NCBI RefSeq assembly: GCF_021249405.1 | Contig: NZ_CP089594.1 | Span: 62,001-126,000, forward strand | Origin: Halobacterium zhouii | GTDB taxonomy: Archaea > Halobacteriota > Halobacteria > Halobacteriales > Halobacteriaceae | DNA length: 64,000 bases | Reading direction: 5' to 3' | Part shown: in pieces, positions 16,918-25,755 of the stretch | Numbering within the stretch: the stretch's first letter is position 1 | Layout of the letters: each line of letters begins with the position of its first letter | The notes under the pieces: model-generated | Databases searched by the model: none | What the model was told of the DNA's origin: nothing | Seen by the model: the letters and a program-made list of their open reading frames with translations, nothing else | Program-made: the position numbers and the translations under genes

Positions 16918-18540
16918 ATGCAGGCACCGGACCTCGACCGGTTCTCGTCGCGCCGCTCTACCGTCTACGGGCAGCGCGGCGTCGTCGCGACCAGCCAACC
17001 ACTCGCCGCGCAGGCCGGCATCTCCGTGCTCGAAGACGGCGGCAACGCCTTCGACGCCGCCGTCGCGACGGCTGCGGCGCTGAACGTCGTCGAACCCACG
17101 TCCACCGGGCTCGGCGGCGACGTGTTCGCGTGCTACCGGACCGCCGACGGCGACGTCGGCGCGATGCGGTCGTGTGGTCCCGCTCCCGCCGACGCCACCA
17201 TCGAGAACGTCCGCGAGGCCGTCGCCGACGACCAGGACGTCGCCCCCGAGAACGCCGAGATGCCGGATACCGGCCCCCACACTGTCACCGTCCCAGGCAC
17301 CGCGCGCGGCTGGGAGGCGACCGTCGAGCGACTCGGCACCCAGGACCTCGGCGAACTCCTCCAGCCCGCCATCCGGTACGCGACCGACGGCTACCCGGTG
17401 ACGGAGGGAATCGCGTCGGCGTGGGACCACGGCGAGGAACTGTTCGAGGACGACAACGCCCGCGACGCCTACCTCTTCGACGGTGCGTCGCCCGACGTCG
17501 GCCAGGAAGTGACGCTCCCGAAGCTCGGGCGCACGCTCCAGCGGATCGCCGACGAGGGGGCGGACGTCGTCTACGAGGGTGATGTCGCCGACGCCATCGC
17601 CTCGGAGGTCCAGTCCCACGGTGGTTTCCTCACCACCGAGGACCTCGCCGACTTCGAACCGGAGTTCCTCGACCCCGTCTCCACGACGTACAACGGCGCC
17701 GAGGTGTACGAACTCCCGCCGAACAACCAGGGGCTGGTGGCCCTCGAGGCGCTCAACGTCGCCGCGGAACTCGGCGCCGGTGAACACCCGCTGGGCTCGC
17801 CCGACAGCACTCACTACTTTGCGGAGGCGATGAAACTCGCGTTCCACGACGGCCACCATTACATCACCGACCCCGAATTCGAGGACCACCCGCCGCTGGC
17901 CTCGAAGGAGTGGGCCGCCGAACGCGCCGGTGCAGTGGGTGACACCTGCAACGACGGCGTCTCGTTCGGCGTGCCGGGCGCGAACGCCGAGGACGCCGAC
18001 ACCGTCCTGCTCTGCGTGGCCGACGACGAGGGCAACGTCGTCTCCTTCATCAACTCCCGGTTCGCGGGCTTCGGCTCCGGGCTGGTCGCCGGCGACACCG
18101 GCATCGCGCTCCAGAACCGCGGGTCGTCGTTCTCGCTCGACCCGGACCACCCGAACTCTCTGGAACCTGGAAAGCGCCCGTTCCACACACTGATTCCCGC
18201 CGTCGCGAAACTCGGCGAGGACGACTGGGCGGCGTTCGGCGTGATGGGCGGCTACATGCAGCCACAGGGTCACGTTCAGGTGGTCTCGAATCTGGTCGAC
18301 CACGACCTGCCGCTGCAGGCCGCCCTCGACCAGGCGCGGTGGCGCTACCGCGAGGACGGTTCGCTCGCGGTCGAATCCTCCTTCGACTCCCACACCGCCG
18401 CGAAACTCGCCAGACGGGACCACGATGTCGCGCTCCTCCCGAGTGACCTGTTCGGGGGCGCACAGATCGCCCGCAACCAGCAGGGAACCCTGTCGGCCGC
18501 CACCGAGCCCCGGAAGGACGGCAACGCGCAGGGGTACTGA
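16918..18540 (+). CDS. Gamma-glutamyltransferase family protein
   Basis: This 540-residue Ntn-hydrolase family protein would cleave or transfer gamma-glutamyl groups, or act on similar amides. The large subunit shows GGNAFDAAVATAAALNVVEP and GLGGD. The predicted autocleavage Thr is Thr362, in ADTVLLC, followed by DDEGNVVS, which matches the start of the small subunit, and then by the FGSGLVAGDTGIALQNRGSSF region and GGYMQPQGHVQV. The usual TTH triplet at the cleavage site is replaced here by ADTV. No signal peptide is seen, so it is probably cytoplasmic. Neighbours (DUF1028, peptide ABC importer, amidase) suggest use of imported gamma-glutamyl or amide compounds. Confidence 0.88.
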   Translation: MQAPDLDRFSSRRSTVYGQRGVVATSQPLAAQAGISVLEDGGNAFDAAVATAAALNVVEPTSTGLGGDVFACYRTADGDVGAMRSCGPAPADATIENVREAVADDQDVAPENAEMPDTGPHTVTVPGTARGWEATVERLGTQDLGELLQPAIRYATDGYPVTEGIASAWDHGEELFEDDNARDAYLFDGASPDVGQEVTLPKLGRTLQRIADEGADVVYEGDVADAIASEVQSHGGFLTTEDLADFEPEFLDPVSTTYNGAEVYELPPNNQGLVALEALNVAAELGAGEHPLGSPDSTHYFAEAMKLAFHDGHHYITDPEFEDHPPLASKEWAAERAGAVGDTCNDGVSFGVPGANAEDADTVLLCVADDEGNVVSFINSRFAGFGSGLVAGDTGIALQNRGSSFSLDPDHPNSLEPGKRPFHTLIPAVAKLGEDDWAAFGVMGGYMQPQGHVQVVSNLVDHDLPLQAALDQARWRYREDGSLAVESSFDSHTAAKLARRDHDVALLPSDLFGGAQIARNQQGTLSAATEPRKDGNAQGY

Positions 18541-18636
18541 GAAGCCGGTCGGTTTCACGCCCAAACACAGACACTGGTTCCCCCGGCTGCTCGCGACGAC
18601 CCGAACGGTCAAGATTCCGCGCGCGAACGTCGAACT

Positions 18637-19818
18637 GTGCACGAAGCGTACATCGTCGACGCGGTTCGGACGCCGTTCGGGAAGAACGGCGGCTCGTTCC
18701 GCGACACCCACCCCCAGGACCTCGCCGCGGCGCCGCTCTCGGCGCTCGAAGCCCGAAACGACTTCACGGGGAGCGAGCACGCCGAGGACGTCGTCTACGG
18801 CTGCGTCGGCCCGGTCGGCGAGCAGGGGACGAACATCGGGCGCATTGCGCCGATGGTCGCCGGGTGGGGCGAGGGAGTCCCCGGCGTCCAACTCAACCGC
18901 ATGTGCGGGTCCGGCCAGCAGGCAGTCAACTTCGCCGCGGGCCAGATACGCGGCGGGATGCACGACGTGCTCGTCGCTGGCGGCGTCGAGCACATGACTC
19001 GCGTTCCCCTGGGCGCGGACTCGGCCGCCGAGGGGAACACGTACGCCGACCCGGACGTCGTGACGGACACGTACTTCGAGGAGTTCGCGGAACTCACCAC
19101 GCAGGGCGAGGGCGCCGAGCGAATCGCCGACGAGTGGGGGTTGTCACGGCGCGAACTCGACGAGATAGCGGTGGACTCCCAGTCTCGCTGGCAGGCGGCC
19201 GCCGAACGCGGCAAACACGACGACCACGTCGTCCCCGTGGAGACCACCCTCGACGGTGAGTCGGTCGTCGTCGACCAGGACGAACACCCGCGACCCGGCA
19301 CGGACACGGAGACGCTCGGAGACCTGCCGCTCGTGTTCCGCGAGGCGGGCGAGGGCGTGGTGCACGCGGGCAACGCTTCGGGCATCGTCGACGGCGCGGC
19401 GGCGACGCTCGTCGCGTCCGGCGACGCCTGCGCGGAACACGGCTGGGAGCCGATGGCGCGCATCGTCGACTCCCACGTCGTCGGCGTCGACCCGACGACG
19501 ATGCTCACCGGCCCGATTCCAGCGACCGAGGAACTGCTCGAGCAGAACGACCTCGACGTCTCCGACGTCGACCGCTTCGAGGTGAACGAGGCGTTCGCGT
19601 CCGTGGTTGCCGCGTGGCTCGCGGAAACCGGTGCGGACTGGGAGCGAACGAACGTCTGGGGCGGCGCCATCGCGCACGGTCATCCGCTCGGCGCGACGGG
19701 CGCGGCGCTCCTCGGGAAACTCCCCTACCAGTTGGCCGACTGCGGCGGCCGGTACGGTGTCTGTACGATGTGCATCGGCTTCGGGCAGGGCATCGCCACG
19801 CTCGTCGAGCGCGTCTGA
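18637..19818 (+). CDS. Thiolase family protein (acetyl-CoA acetyltransferase type)
   Basis: This 393-residue protein carries all thiolase catalytic residues: Cys90 in NRMCGSGQQAV, His349 in HGHPLGATG, and Cys379 in CTMCIGFGQG. The opening EAYIVDAVRTPFGK is the family N-terminus and follows a GTG start directly. Thiolases split or form 3-ketoacyl-CoA in fatty-acid degradation, acetate metabolism or isoprenoid supply; sequence alone does not choose. It lies 96 bp after the gamma-glutamyltransferase gene and may be transcribed alone. Confidence 0.92.
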   Translation: MHEAYIVDAVRTPFGKNGGSFRDTHPQDLAAAPLSALEARNDFTGSEHAEDVVYGCVGPVGEQGTNIGRIAPMVAGWGEGVPGVQLNRMCGSGQQAVNFAAGQIRGGMHDVLVAGGVEHMTRVPLGADSAAEGNTYADPDVVTDTYFEEFAELTTQGEGAERIADEWGLSRRELDEIAVDSQSRWQAAAERGKHDDHVVPVETTLDGESVVVDQDEHPRPGTDTETLGDLPLVFREAGEGVVHAGNASGIVDGAAATLVASGDACAEHGWEPMARIVDSHVVGVDPTTMLTGPIPATEELLEQNDLDVSDVDRFEVNEAFASVVAAWLAETGADWERTNVWGGAIAHGHPLGATGAALLGKLPYQLADCGGRYGVCTMCIGFGQGIATLVERV

Positions 19819-19906
19819 ACGCCGCACTCGTCCCGCGCCGCGGTGGCCCGACAGTCGCCCCGGCGCTCACGTCAGCGCTCGCGGGACCACTGTCGCCACA
19901 GTCCCG

Positions 19907-22273
19907 TCAGTCCGCTGGCTGTGCGCTCCGCGGTGCGGACGCGCCGGGGAGGCCGGACAGGTCGAGGTCGACCCGGCGGAGAAACTGGGCGTTGACGGCG
20001 ACGATGACCGTCGACAGCGACATCAGGAGCGCGCCGACCGCGGGCGAGAGCAGGATGCCGATGGGGGCGAGCACGCCCGCGGCGAGCGGAATCGCGAAGA
20101 CGTTGTACCCGGCCGCCCACACGATGTTCTCCTGCATCTTCCGGTAGCTCGCCTTGCTCAGTTTCACGAGTCGCACGACGTCCATCGGGTTGTTCTGGAC
20201 GAGAATCACGTCGGCCGACTGGACGGCGACGTCGGTGCCGCTCCCGATGGCAATCCCAACGTCGGCCCGCGTCAGCGCCGGCGCGTCGTTGACGCCGTCG
20301 CCGACCATCGCGACGAGTTTCCCCTGGTCCTGGAGTTCCTGGACCTTCTCGTCCTTGTCCTCGGGCAGCACCTCGGCGAAGACCGTGTCGATGCCCAGTT
20401 CGTCGGCCACCGCGTCGGCAACGTCCTGGGAATCGCCGGTCAGCATCGCCACTTCGATGCCGAGTTCGTGGAGCGCGTCGACGACCCGGTAGCTCTCCTC
20501 GCGGATCACGTCCGCCATGGCGAAAGCGGCTATCAGTTGACCGTCGCGGACGAGGTACACGACCGTTCGTGCGTTCTCACCGGCCTCTTCGGCGAAGGTC
20601 TGGAGCGCAGACGGAACGTCACTGTCGAGGTGATTCAGGAGGTTCGGGCCACCGACGTATATCTCGTCATCGTCGACCATCGCCCGGACGCCCCGCCCCT
20701 TCATCGCCTCGAAGCCATCAGCATCGGGCGCGTCGATTCCCCGCTCGTGGGCGGCCTCGCGGATCGCCCGCGCTATAATGTGCTCGGAATCGCTCTCGAC
20801 GGCGGCGGCCAGCGCCAGGGCCTCGTCTTCGTTGACCCCGTCGACGGTCGCCGTGCCGACCACGCCGTGTTCGCCTTCGGTGAGCGTCCCGGTCTTGTCG
20901 AAGATGATCGCGTCGAGATTCCGTGCCTCCTCCATGGCAATCCGGTCTCGAACGAGCATGCCGTTCCGGGCCGCGAGCGACGTGTTGATCGCGACGACGA
21001 GCGGGATAGCGAGCCCGAGTGCGTGGGGGCACGCTATAACCAGAACGGTCACGACGCGCTCGATCACCTCTGCATCGAACGAGACCGCGAGAGTCCACGC
21101 GATAGCGGTCACGGCTGCCGCCCCCACGGCGACGTAGAACAGCCAGCCTGCGGCGCGGTCGGCGAGGACCTGCGTCTTCGACTTGCTTTCTTGGGCCTCC
21201 TCGACCAGGCGCATAATACCCGCCAGCGTCGTCTCGTCGCCAGTGGCGCCGATTCGAACACGGAGACTCCCGTCGCCGTTGACAGTGCCACCGATGACCT
21301 CGTCGGTAGGCTCCTTCGAGACGGGTCTGGACTCGCCGGTGATCATCGACTCGTCCAGGTCGGAGTCACCTTCCTCGACAACGCCGTCGGCCGGGACGCT
21401 CGCGCCGGGCCGAACGAGGACGAGATCGCCCTCCGACAACTCGCCCACCGGCACTTCCTCGGTCTCGCCACCGTCGGTTATTCGCTCTGCCGTGTCGGGC
21501 ATGAGCTTTGCCAGTTCGTCGAGCGCGCTCGACGCTCGGCGCACGGAGCGCATCTCGATCCAGTGGCCCAACAGCATGATGTCGATCAACGTCACCAATT
21601 CCCAGAAGAACGCCGACTGTGTGGGGAAGACGACGCTCGCCAGACTGTAGACGAACGCGACCGTGATCGCCATCGAGATGAGTGTCATCATCCCTGGCGA
21701 GCGATCCCGTAGTTCCGGCCGAGCCATCTGAAGGAATGGGACGCCACCGTAGGCGAAGACGATTACCGCGAAGACGGGGTTTATCCACTCGCTGCCCGGG
21801 AACGCCGGCACCGTGAATCCGAGCCACCCCTGAAGGGTTTCGCTGTACAGGAGAACCGGAATCGAGAGGAGCGTCGAGACGAAGAAGCGCCGGCGGAACA
21901 TCTGCTCGTGGCCCTCGTGCATTCCGCCGTGACCGTCACCGTGTTCTCCGTTGCCGCCACCGTGTTCTCCGTGGCTACTGTCGTCGTGTCTGCCGTGGCC
22001 GCTGTGCCCGTCGTTGTCGCGATGCACCGGGTGCCGGTCGTGCCTACCGGCCTCGTGGTTGGTGTCCTCGGCCGCTGATTCGAGCATCGACTGCTCGACT
22101 CGGGGTTCTTCCTCTGTTTTCCTCTCCTCGCGCTCGTCCCCCTCGTCGGCGGTCCGGTCGTGACCATTCCTGGTCCCGTGGTCGTGGCCGTTGTCGGCGC
22201 TGCTGTGGTCGCCGTGGCCCACGCGGTGGTCGGTGCCGTTCTCGTCCTCAGTGGTGTCCTCGTCCTCGGCCAT
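19907..22273 (-). CDS. copB: Heavy-metal P-type ATPase, P1B-3 (CopB) type
   Basis: This 788-residue metal pump has the TGES actuator loop (MITGESRP), the phosphorylation motif [11 protein letters not shown] and the hinge [11 protein letters not shown]. Its membrane metal site reads CPH (ACPHALGLA) rather than CPC, and the last helices contain [15 protein letters not shown] together with MSxST is the pattern of the P1B-3 group, reported to export copper(II), perhaps also copper(I) or silver. The N-terminus (about 125 residues) is rich in His, Asp and Glu, and lacks CxxC metal-binding domains. No metal-responsive regulator or chaperone gene is adjacent. Confidence 0.93.
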   Translation of the reverse strand: MAEDEDTTEDENGTDHRVGHGDHSSADNGHDHGTRNGHDRTADEGDEREERKTEEEPRVEQSMLESAAEDTNHEAGRHDRHPVHRDNDGHSGHGRHDDSSHGEHGGGNGEHGDGHGGMHEGHEQMFRRRFFVSTLLSIPVLLYSETLQGWLGFTVPAFPGSEWINPVFAVIVFAYGGVPFLQMARPELRDRSPGMMTLISMAITVAFVYSLASVVFPTQSAFFWELVTLIDIMLLGHWIEMRSVRRASSALDELAKLMPDTAERITDGGETEEVPVGELSEGDLVLVRPGASVPADGVVEEGDSDLDESMITGESRPVSKEPTDEVIGGTVNGDGSLRVRIGATGDETTLAGIMRLVEEAQESKSKTQVLADRAAGWLFYVAVGAAAVTAIAWTLAVSFDAEVIERVVTVLVIACPHALGLAIPLVVAINTSLAARNGMLVRDRIAMEEARNLDAIIFDKTGTLTEGEHGVVGTATVDGVNEDEALALAAAVESDSEHIIARAIREAAHERGIDAPDADGFEAMKGRGVRAMVDDDEIYVGGPNLLNHLDSDVPSALQTFAEEAGENARTVVYLVRDGQLIAAFAMADVIREESYRVVDALHELGIEVAMLTGDSQDVADAVADELGIDTVFAEVLPEDKDEKVQELQDQGKLVAMVGDGVNDAPALTRADVGIAIGSGTDVAVQSADVILVQNNPMDVVRLVKLSKASYRKMQENIVWAAGYNVFAIPLAAGVLAPIGILLSPAVGALLMSLSTVIVAVNAQFLRRVDLDLSGLPGASAPRSAQPAD

Positions 22274-22364
22274 GTGTCTGATTCACACAGTCGTGTACAG
22301 TCTCCGGGGTGAAAGAGTATCCCCCTGCTTCCGGAGGATTGGCGGGAGACGCTCGGAAACCGCG

Positions 22365-23000
22365 TCACTCCCCGAACGGGCGATCCAGGGCCGACTCCAC
22401 AGGTTCGTCACCGGACAACACCTCGAACGTGCGGCCGTGCGTGCTCTCCATCTCGAGTGCGGTGACGAGCACTCTCGCCACGTCCTCGCGGGGAATGTCG
22501 CCGTCGCGCGCGTCGAGGTGCTCGCCCACGTGCACTCGGCCCGTGCCGTCCTCGTTCGTGAGTTCTCCCGGTCGCACGATGGTGTACGTGAGGTCACTCT
22601 CGCGCAGTCGCTCGTCGGCGTCGGCCTTCGCACGCAGGTACTCCCGGAGCGGTTCCGGACCGTCTTCGGGCGCGTCGGCGCCCATGGAACTCAACATCAC
22701 GAACCGCTCGACGCCCTCCTCTTCGGCGGCCTCGACGAGGCGGACGGCACCGTCGCGGTCGACGCCCCAGACGTCCTCGCCGCCCGACCCGGCGGCGAAC
22801 ACGACAGCCTCACTCCCTTCGATCGCGTGCGAGACGTCCGCCGTCAGGTCCGCGACGACCGGGTCGCCGCCCAGCGCCTCGATGTCCTCGGTCTGGTCCT
22901 CGTCGCGGACCATGCCCCGGGCGTCGTGGCCGCGCTCCGCGAGGAAGCGCGTGACGTGCTGTCCGACCTGTCCGTGAGACCCTGCTACGAGCACTCGCAT
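22365..23000 (-). CDS. NAD(P)-binding atypical SDR protein
   Basis: This 211-residue single-domain Rossmann protein starts MRVLVAGSHGQVGQHV, the NAD(P)-binding loop of NmrA/YwnB-like atypical short-chain dehydrogenases. It has a conserved FVMLSSMGADAP and the YTIVRPGEL strand found in this group. Relatives are redox sensors or reductases with unknown substrates. The usual catalytic YxxxK is not evident in the standard place (REYLRAKADAD is nearest). It sits between the formate/nitrite channel and the copper ATPase genes on the same strand, with spacers of 147 and 91 bp. Confidence 0.88.
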   Translation of the reverse strand: MRVLVAGSHGQVGQHVTRFLAERGHDARGMVRDEDQTEDIEALGGDPVVADLTADVSHAIEGSEAVVFAAGSGGEDVWGVDRDGAVRLVEAAEEEGVERFVMLSSMGADAPEDGPEPLREYLRAKADADERLRESDLTYTIVRPGELTNEDGTGRVHVGEHLDARDGDIPREDVARVLVTALEMESTHGRTFEVLSGDEPVESALDRPFGE

Positions 23001-23147
23001 GTACGTTCCTTCGCGGTTGACGTCGGAATACTTTGTGACGAGTTGCTGGTGCGGACAGAGCGCCGAGCCGAATCAGTCGTGGCGCCCTCATCCAGTCGCG
23101 TTACTCCTGCAAGCGCCGCCACGCATCTCGGGGTGGCGCCAGTTCGG

Positions 23148-24080
23148 TCACGACTGTGTCTCCGGATTGTCAGTGTCGCCGCCCTGTTCTCGGCCGCCCT
23201 GGGTCGCGTGGCCGTACTTCAGCAGGCCGACGAACACCGTTCCACCGACGATGTTCCCAACGGTCGAGAGCAGGAGGAACCGGCCGAAATCCAGGACGGA
23301 GACGCCCCGGCCGCCGAAGAGGCCGAACAGCACCTCGACGGTGCCGGCGATGGAGTGCGGGAGGTGCATGTAGCCGATGACGAGCGCCACCAGCCAGACC
23401 GAGACGAGCGCACTGATGGTGCTCCGAGACGCGCTCACGAGCCACGTCAGCAGCCCCATCAGCCACCCCGCTAACGTCGCGGCCAGCAGCGTCGCCCACC
23501 ACGAGAACTCGAGGAGCGGGGTCGCGAGCGTGGTGAACGCGTCCGCGGTGACGACGTCGTACGCCGGTCCCAGGAGCACGGCGAGTGCGGCGAACGCGGT
23601 GGCACCGATCAGGTTCGAACTGTAGATCAACCCCCAGACGCGGAGCAGTTCGCTCCACGACGCACTTCCGTCGAGGACGGGGATGATGGCCAGCGTCGTG
23701 TGTTCGGTGAACAGGTCCGACTGGCCGACGACCACGAAGATAAAGCCCACGGCGTACGCGCTCGACGTGATGAGGTCGAGCAGGACGGGGGACAGGCCAG
23801 TCGTCGGCGTGGCGAGTATCGCCGCCATCAGCAGCGGGCCGAAGCCGATGTCGAGGCCCGCCGACAGGCCCGAGAGGAAGATGCCGGCTCGCGGCCTGTT
23901 GAGTTCCAGAACACCGCGCTCGAGTTCCTGGGCCAGAATCTCTCGGTAGGACTTCTCGGCCCGGTCCTCGTAGGGTTCGGTCGACTGTGTCTGGTCTTCG
24001 TCCGGGGGTGTTGATTCCGGGCTGTCGCGGCCCGACGTCGACTCACTGTCGTCGGCGCCCTCCCCGCCGTCAGTTGTCAT
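23148..24080 (-). CDS. Formate/nitrite transporter (FNT) family membrane protein
   Basis: This 310-residue protein has an acidic N-terminal extension of about 70 residues (MTTDGGEGADDSES onward) and then six membrane spans typical of FNT channels. Visible family segments are RAGIFLSGLSAGLDIGFGPL, FTEHTTLAIIPVLDG and NLIGATAFA. FNT proteins pass formate, nitrite, hydrosulphide or other small anions as pentamers; the N-terminal extension is larger than in bacterial FocA. The start at 24080 was chosen over one 11 codons upstream because it directly precedes the acidic region. It is followed by the SDR gene. Confidence 0.87.
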   Translation of the reverse strand: MTTDGGEGADDSESTSGRDSPESTPPDEDQTQSTEPYEDRAEKSYREILAQELERGVLELNRPRAGIFLSGLSAGLDIGFGPLLMAAILATPTTGLSPVLLDLITSSAYAVGFIFVVVGQSDLFTEHTTLAIIPVLDGSASWSELLRVWGLIYSSNLIGATAFAALAVLLGPAYDVVTADAFTTLATPLLEFSWWATLLAATLAGWLMGLLTWLVSASRSTISALVSVWLVALVIGYMHLPHSIAGTVEVLFGLFGGRGVSVLDFGRFLLLSTVGNIVGGTVFVGLLKYGHATQGGREQGGDTDNPETQS

Positions 24081-24161
24081 AGGACGTATACGACGCCAAA
24101 CACTGAAAACCACCGGCCGGTGTCGCCAGTCACGGTAGCGCGCAACCCTCGCGCCGGGTCG

Positions 24162-24289
24162 GTCACCGCCGAGGACTCGGAGTCACCGTAACACGTCGAT
24201 ACCGCGGAGTCACCGAAGCACGCCGATGCCGTAGGGTCACCGAAGCACGCCGATGCCGTAGGGTCACCGAAGCACGCCGACGACGCGAC
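24162..24289. repeat. 27-bp tandem repeat spanning the flippase stop codon
   Basis: Four units of 27 bp occur at 24182-24208, 24209-24235, 24236-24262 and 24263-24289. The middle two are identical (beginning GTCACCGAAGCACGCCGATG); the outer two are diverged, and a shorter degenerate copy starts at 24162. On the minus strand every unit contains an in-frame TGA, because the unit includes the last codons and the stop of the flippase gene. Confidence 0.9.
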
Positions 24290-25733
24290 GGACGTCGAGC
24301 AGGCCCGAGGCGGTGCCGAGCACCGCCCACGCGCCGAAGCCGACGCCGACGACGGCGAACAGCGTGAGGACGCCGGAGACGAGGGGGAGCGAGACCAGGA
24401 CGACGACGGCCATCCCGACAGAGACGAGGCAGGCGACGGCGAGGTCCGTGCACAGTCGGACCCCGTCGAGGCCGAGTTCGTCGTGGATGACGCGCACGTT
24501 CGCGACCGTGTACGTCGCGTACGTCACGATGGTGGCGACGGCGGCGCCGAGCACGCCTAGCACCGGGACGAGCGCGAGCGTCAACACGAAGTTCGACACC
24601 GCCATCACCGACTTCACGACGGCCCGCGAGCGCGCCCGTCCGAGGTAGTCGAGCGTGTCGCTGGTCATCTGGTTGACGGCGTCGAGGAGCACGTAGCCCG
24701 CGAACACCTGGACGACGGGGACCGCCGGGAGGTACGCGCTCCCGAAGACGTACCGGACCATCGGCTCGGCGACGAGCACGATGCCGGAGCACGCCGGTAC
24801 GTACAACAGGAGCAGGTGCCGAAGACTCTCCTGGTAGATGCTGGCGGCGCGGTCGTCGCGGCGGCCGGCGGACTGCTCGCCGATGGCGGGGCTGATGGTG
24901 AACCCGAACGCCGTCGCGGGCATCGACACGAAGTCCGCGACCTGCTTGGCGAGCGCGTAGTAGCCGACCGCGGTGACGTTGAGAAGGACGCCGACGAGGA
25001 TGGCGTCGACCTTCTTGTCGAGGACGTTCGCGCCCCGGGTCGCCGTCAGCGGAACGCTGTACTCGAGGAGGCGCCGCGTGAGGTCCGCGTCCACCTCGTC
25101 GGCCGCCTCGATGTTGGCGAGCACGCGCCGCCGGAGTATCACGAGTCCGACGACAGCGGCGACCGCGAACCCGGCGACGTAGCCGACGAACGCGCCGAGC
25201 GCGCCGTAGCCCGCGAGAACGAGACCGACCGCCGCGAGGAGCTGTACGACGGCGGTGGTGACGGTGACGACGGCCTTGTAGTCGACCCGGTTGAACCCCT
25301 GGAACAGCAGACCGGTCAGGTTCGAGAACGACCGGAACGCGACGTATCCGACGCCGACGAGCAGGAACGGGGCGACCGCGGGCGTGTTCAGCCAGTTCGC
25401 CAGCGCGTCGGCGCCGACCGCGAGCGCGCCCCCGACCACGGCCACGAGCGCGACCAGGTAGCGGAGCGTCTGCCCGACGACGTGGGGGATCTGTCCTGGG
25501 TCGCGTTCGGCGTACTCGGTGACGTAGCGGGCGGCGGACTTCGGGAGGCCGAGCGTTCCGAAGACGGCGAGGACGCCGACGATGGGGAGCGCGAACTGGA
25601 GCAACCCCCATTCGGCGGGCGTGAGCAGGTAGCGCGCGAGCAACACCATCAGGCCGGCCTTCGCGCCCATCGAGACGGCCTGTCCCGCGAGCTCCGCCCG
25701 CAGGCCGCGGCTGACGCGGTCCGAGAGACTCAA
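24264..25733 (-). CDS. Polysaccharide flippase (Wzx/MATE-like, MOP superfamily)
   Basis: This 489-residue protein has about 14 membrane helices. It starts with SLSDRVSRGLRAELAGQAVSM and a first helix MVLLARYLLTPAEWGLLQFAL, the usual opening of oligosaccharide flippases. Such proteins move lipid-linked glycans across the membrane to the outer face, where they are polymerised or attached to proteins. It is the last gene of the large glycan unit and is preceded by the large membrane protein at 22 bp. Its stop codon lies within a 27-bp tandem repeat. The glycan handled is presumably the one made by the upstream enzymes. Confidence 0.9.
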   Translation of the reverse strand: MSLSDRVSRGLRAELAGQAVSMGAKAGLMVLLARYLLTPAEWGLLQFALPIVGVLAVFGTLGLPKSAARYVTEYAERDPGQIPHVVGQTLRYLVALVAVVGGALAVGADALANWLNTPAVAPFLLVGVGYVAFRSFSNLTGLLFQGFNRVDYKAVVTVTTAVVQLLAAVGLVLAGYGALGAFVGYVAGFAVAAVVGLVILRRRVLANIEAADEVDADLTRRLLEYSVPLTATRGANVLDKKVDAILVGVLLNVTAVGYYALAKQVADFVSMPATAFGFTISPAIGEQSAGRRDDRAASIYQESLRHLLLLYVPACSGIVLVAEPMVRYVFGSAYLPAVPVVQVFAGYVLLDAVNQMTSDTLDYLGRARSRAVVKSVMAVSNFVLTLALVPVLGVLGAAVATIVTYATYTVANVRVIHDELGLDGVRLCTDLAVACLVSVGMAVVVLVSLPLVSGVLTLFAVVGVGFGAWAVLGTASGLLDVRRVVGVLR

Positions 25734-25755
25734 CGTTGCCCTCCGCGAAGGTCGG

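Noticed and set aside
16150..18993. Minus-strand open frame of 947 codons
   Set aside because: Only the last 226 codons (16150-16830) look like a protein (DUF1028). The rest is antisense to the gamma-glutamyltransferase and thiolase genes, and is an effect of high GC with few stops.
24162..24289. CRISPR-like array
   Set aside because: The 27-bp units are directly adjacent, without spacers of unique sequence, and no cas gene is in the window.
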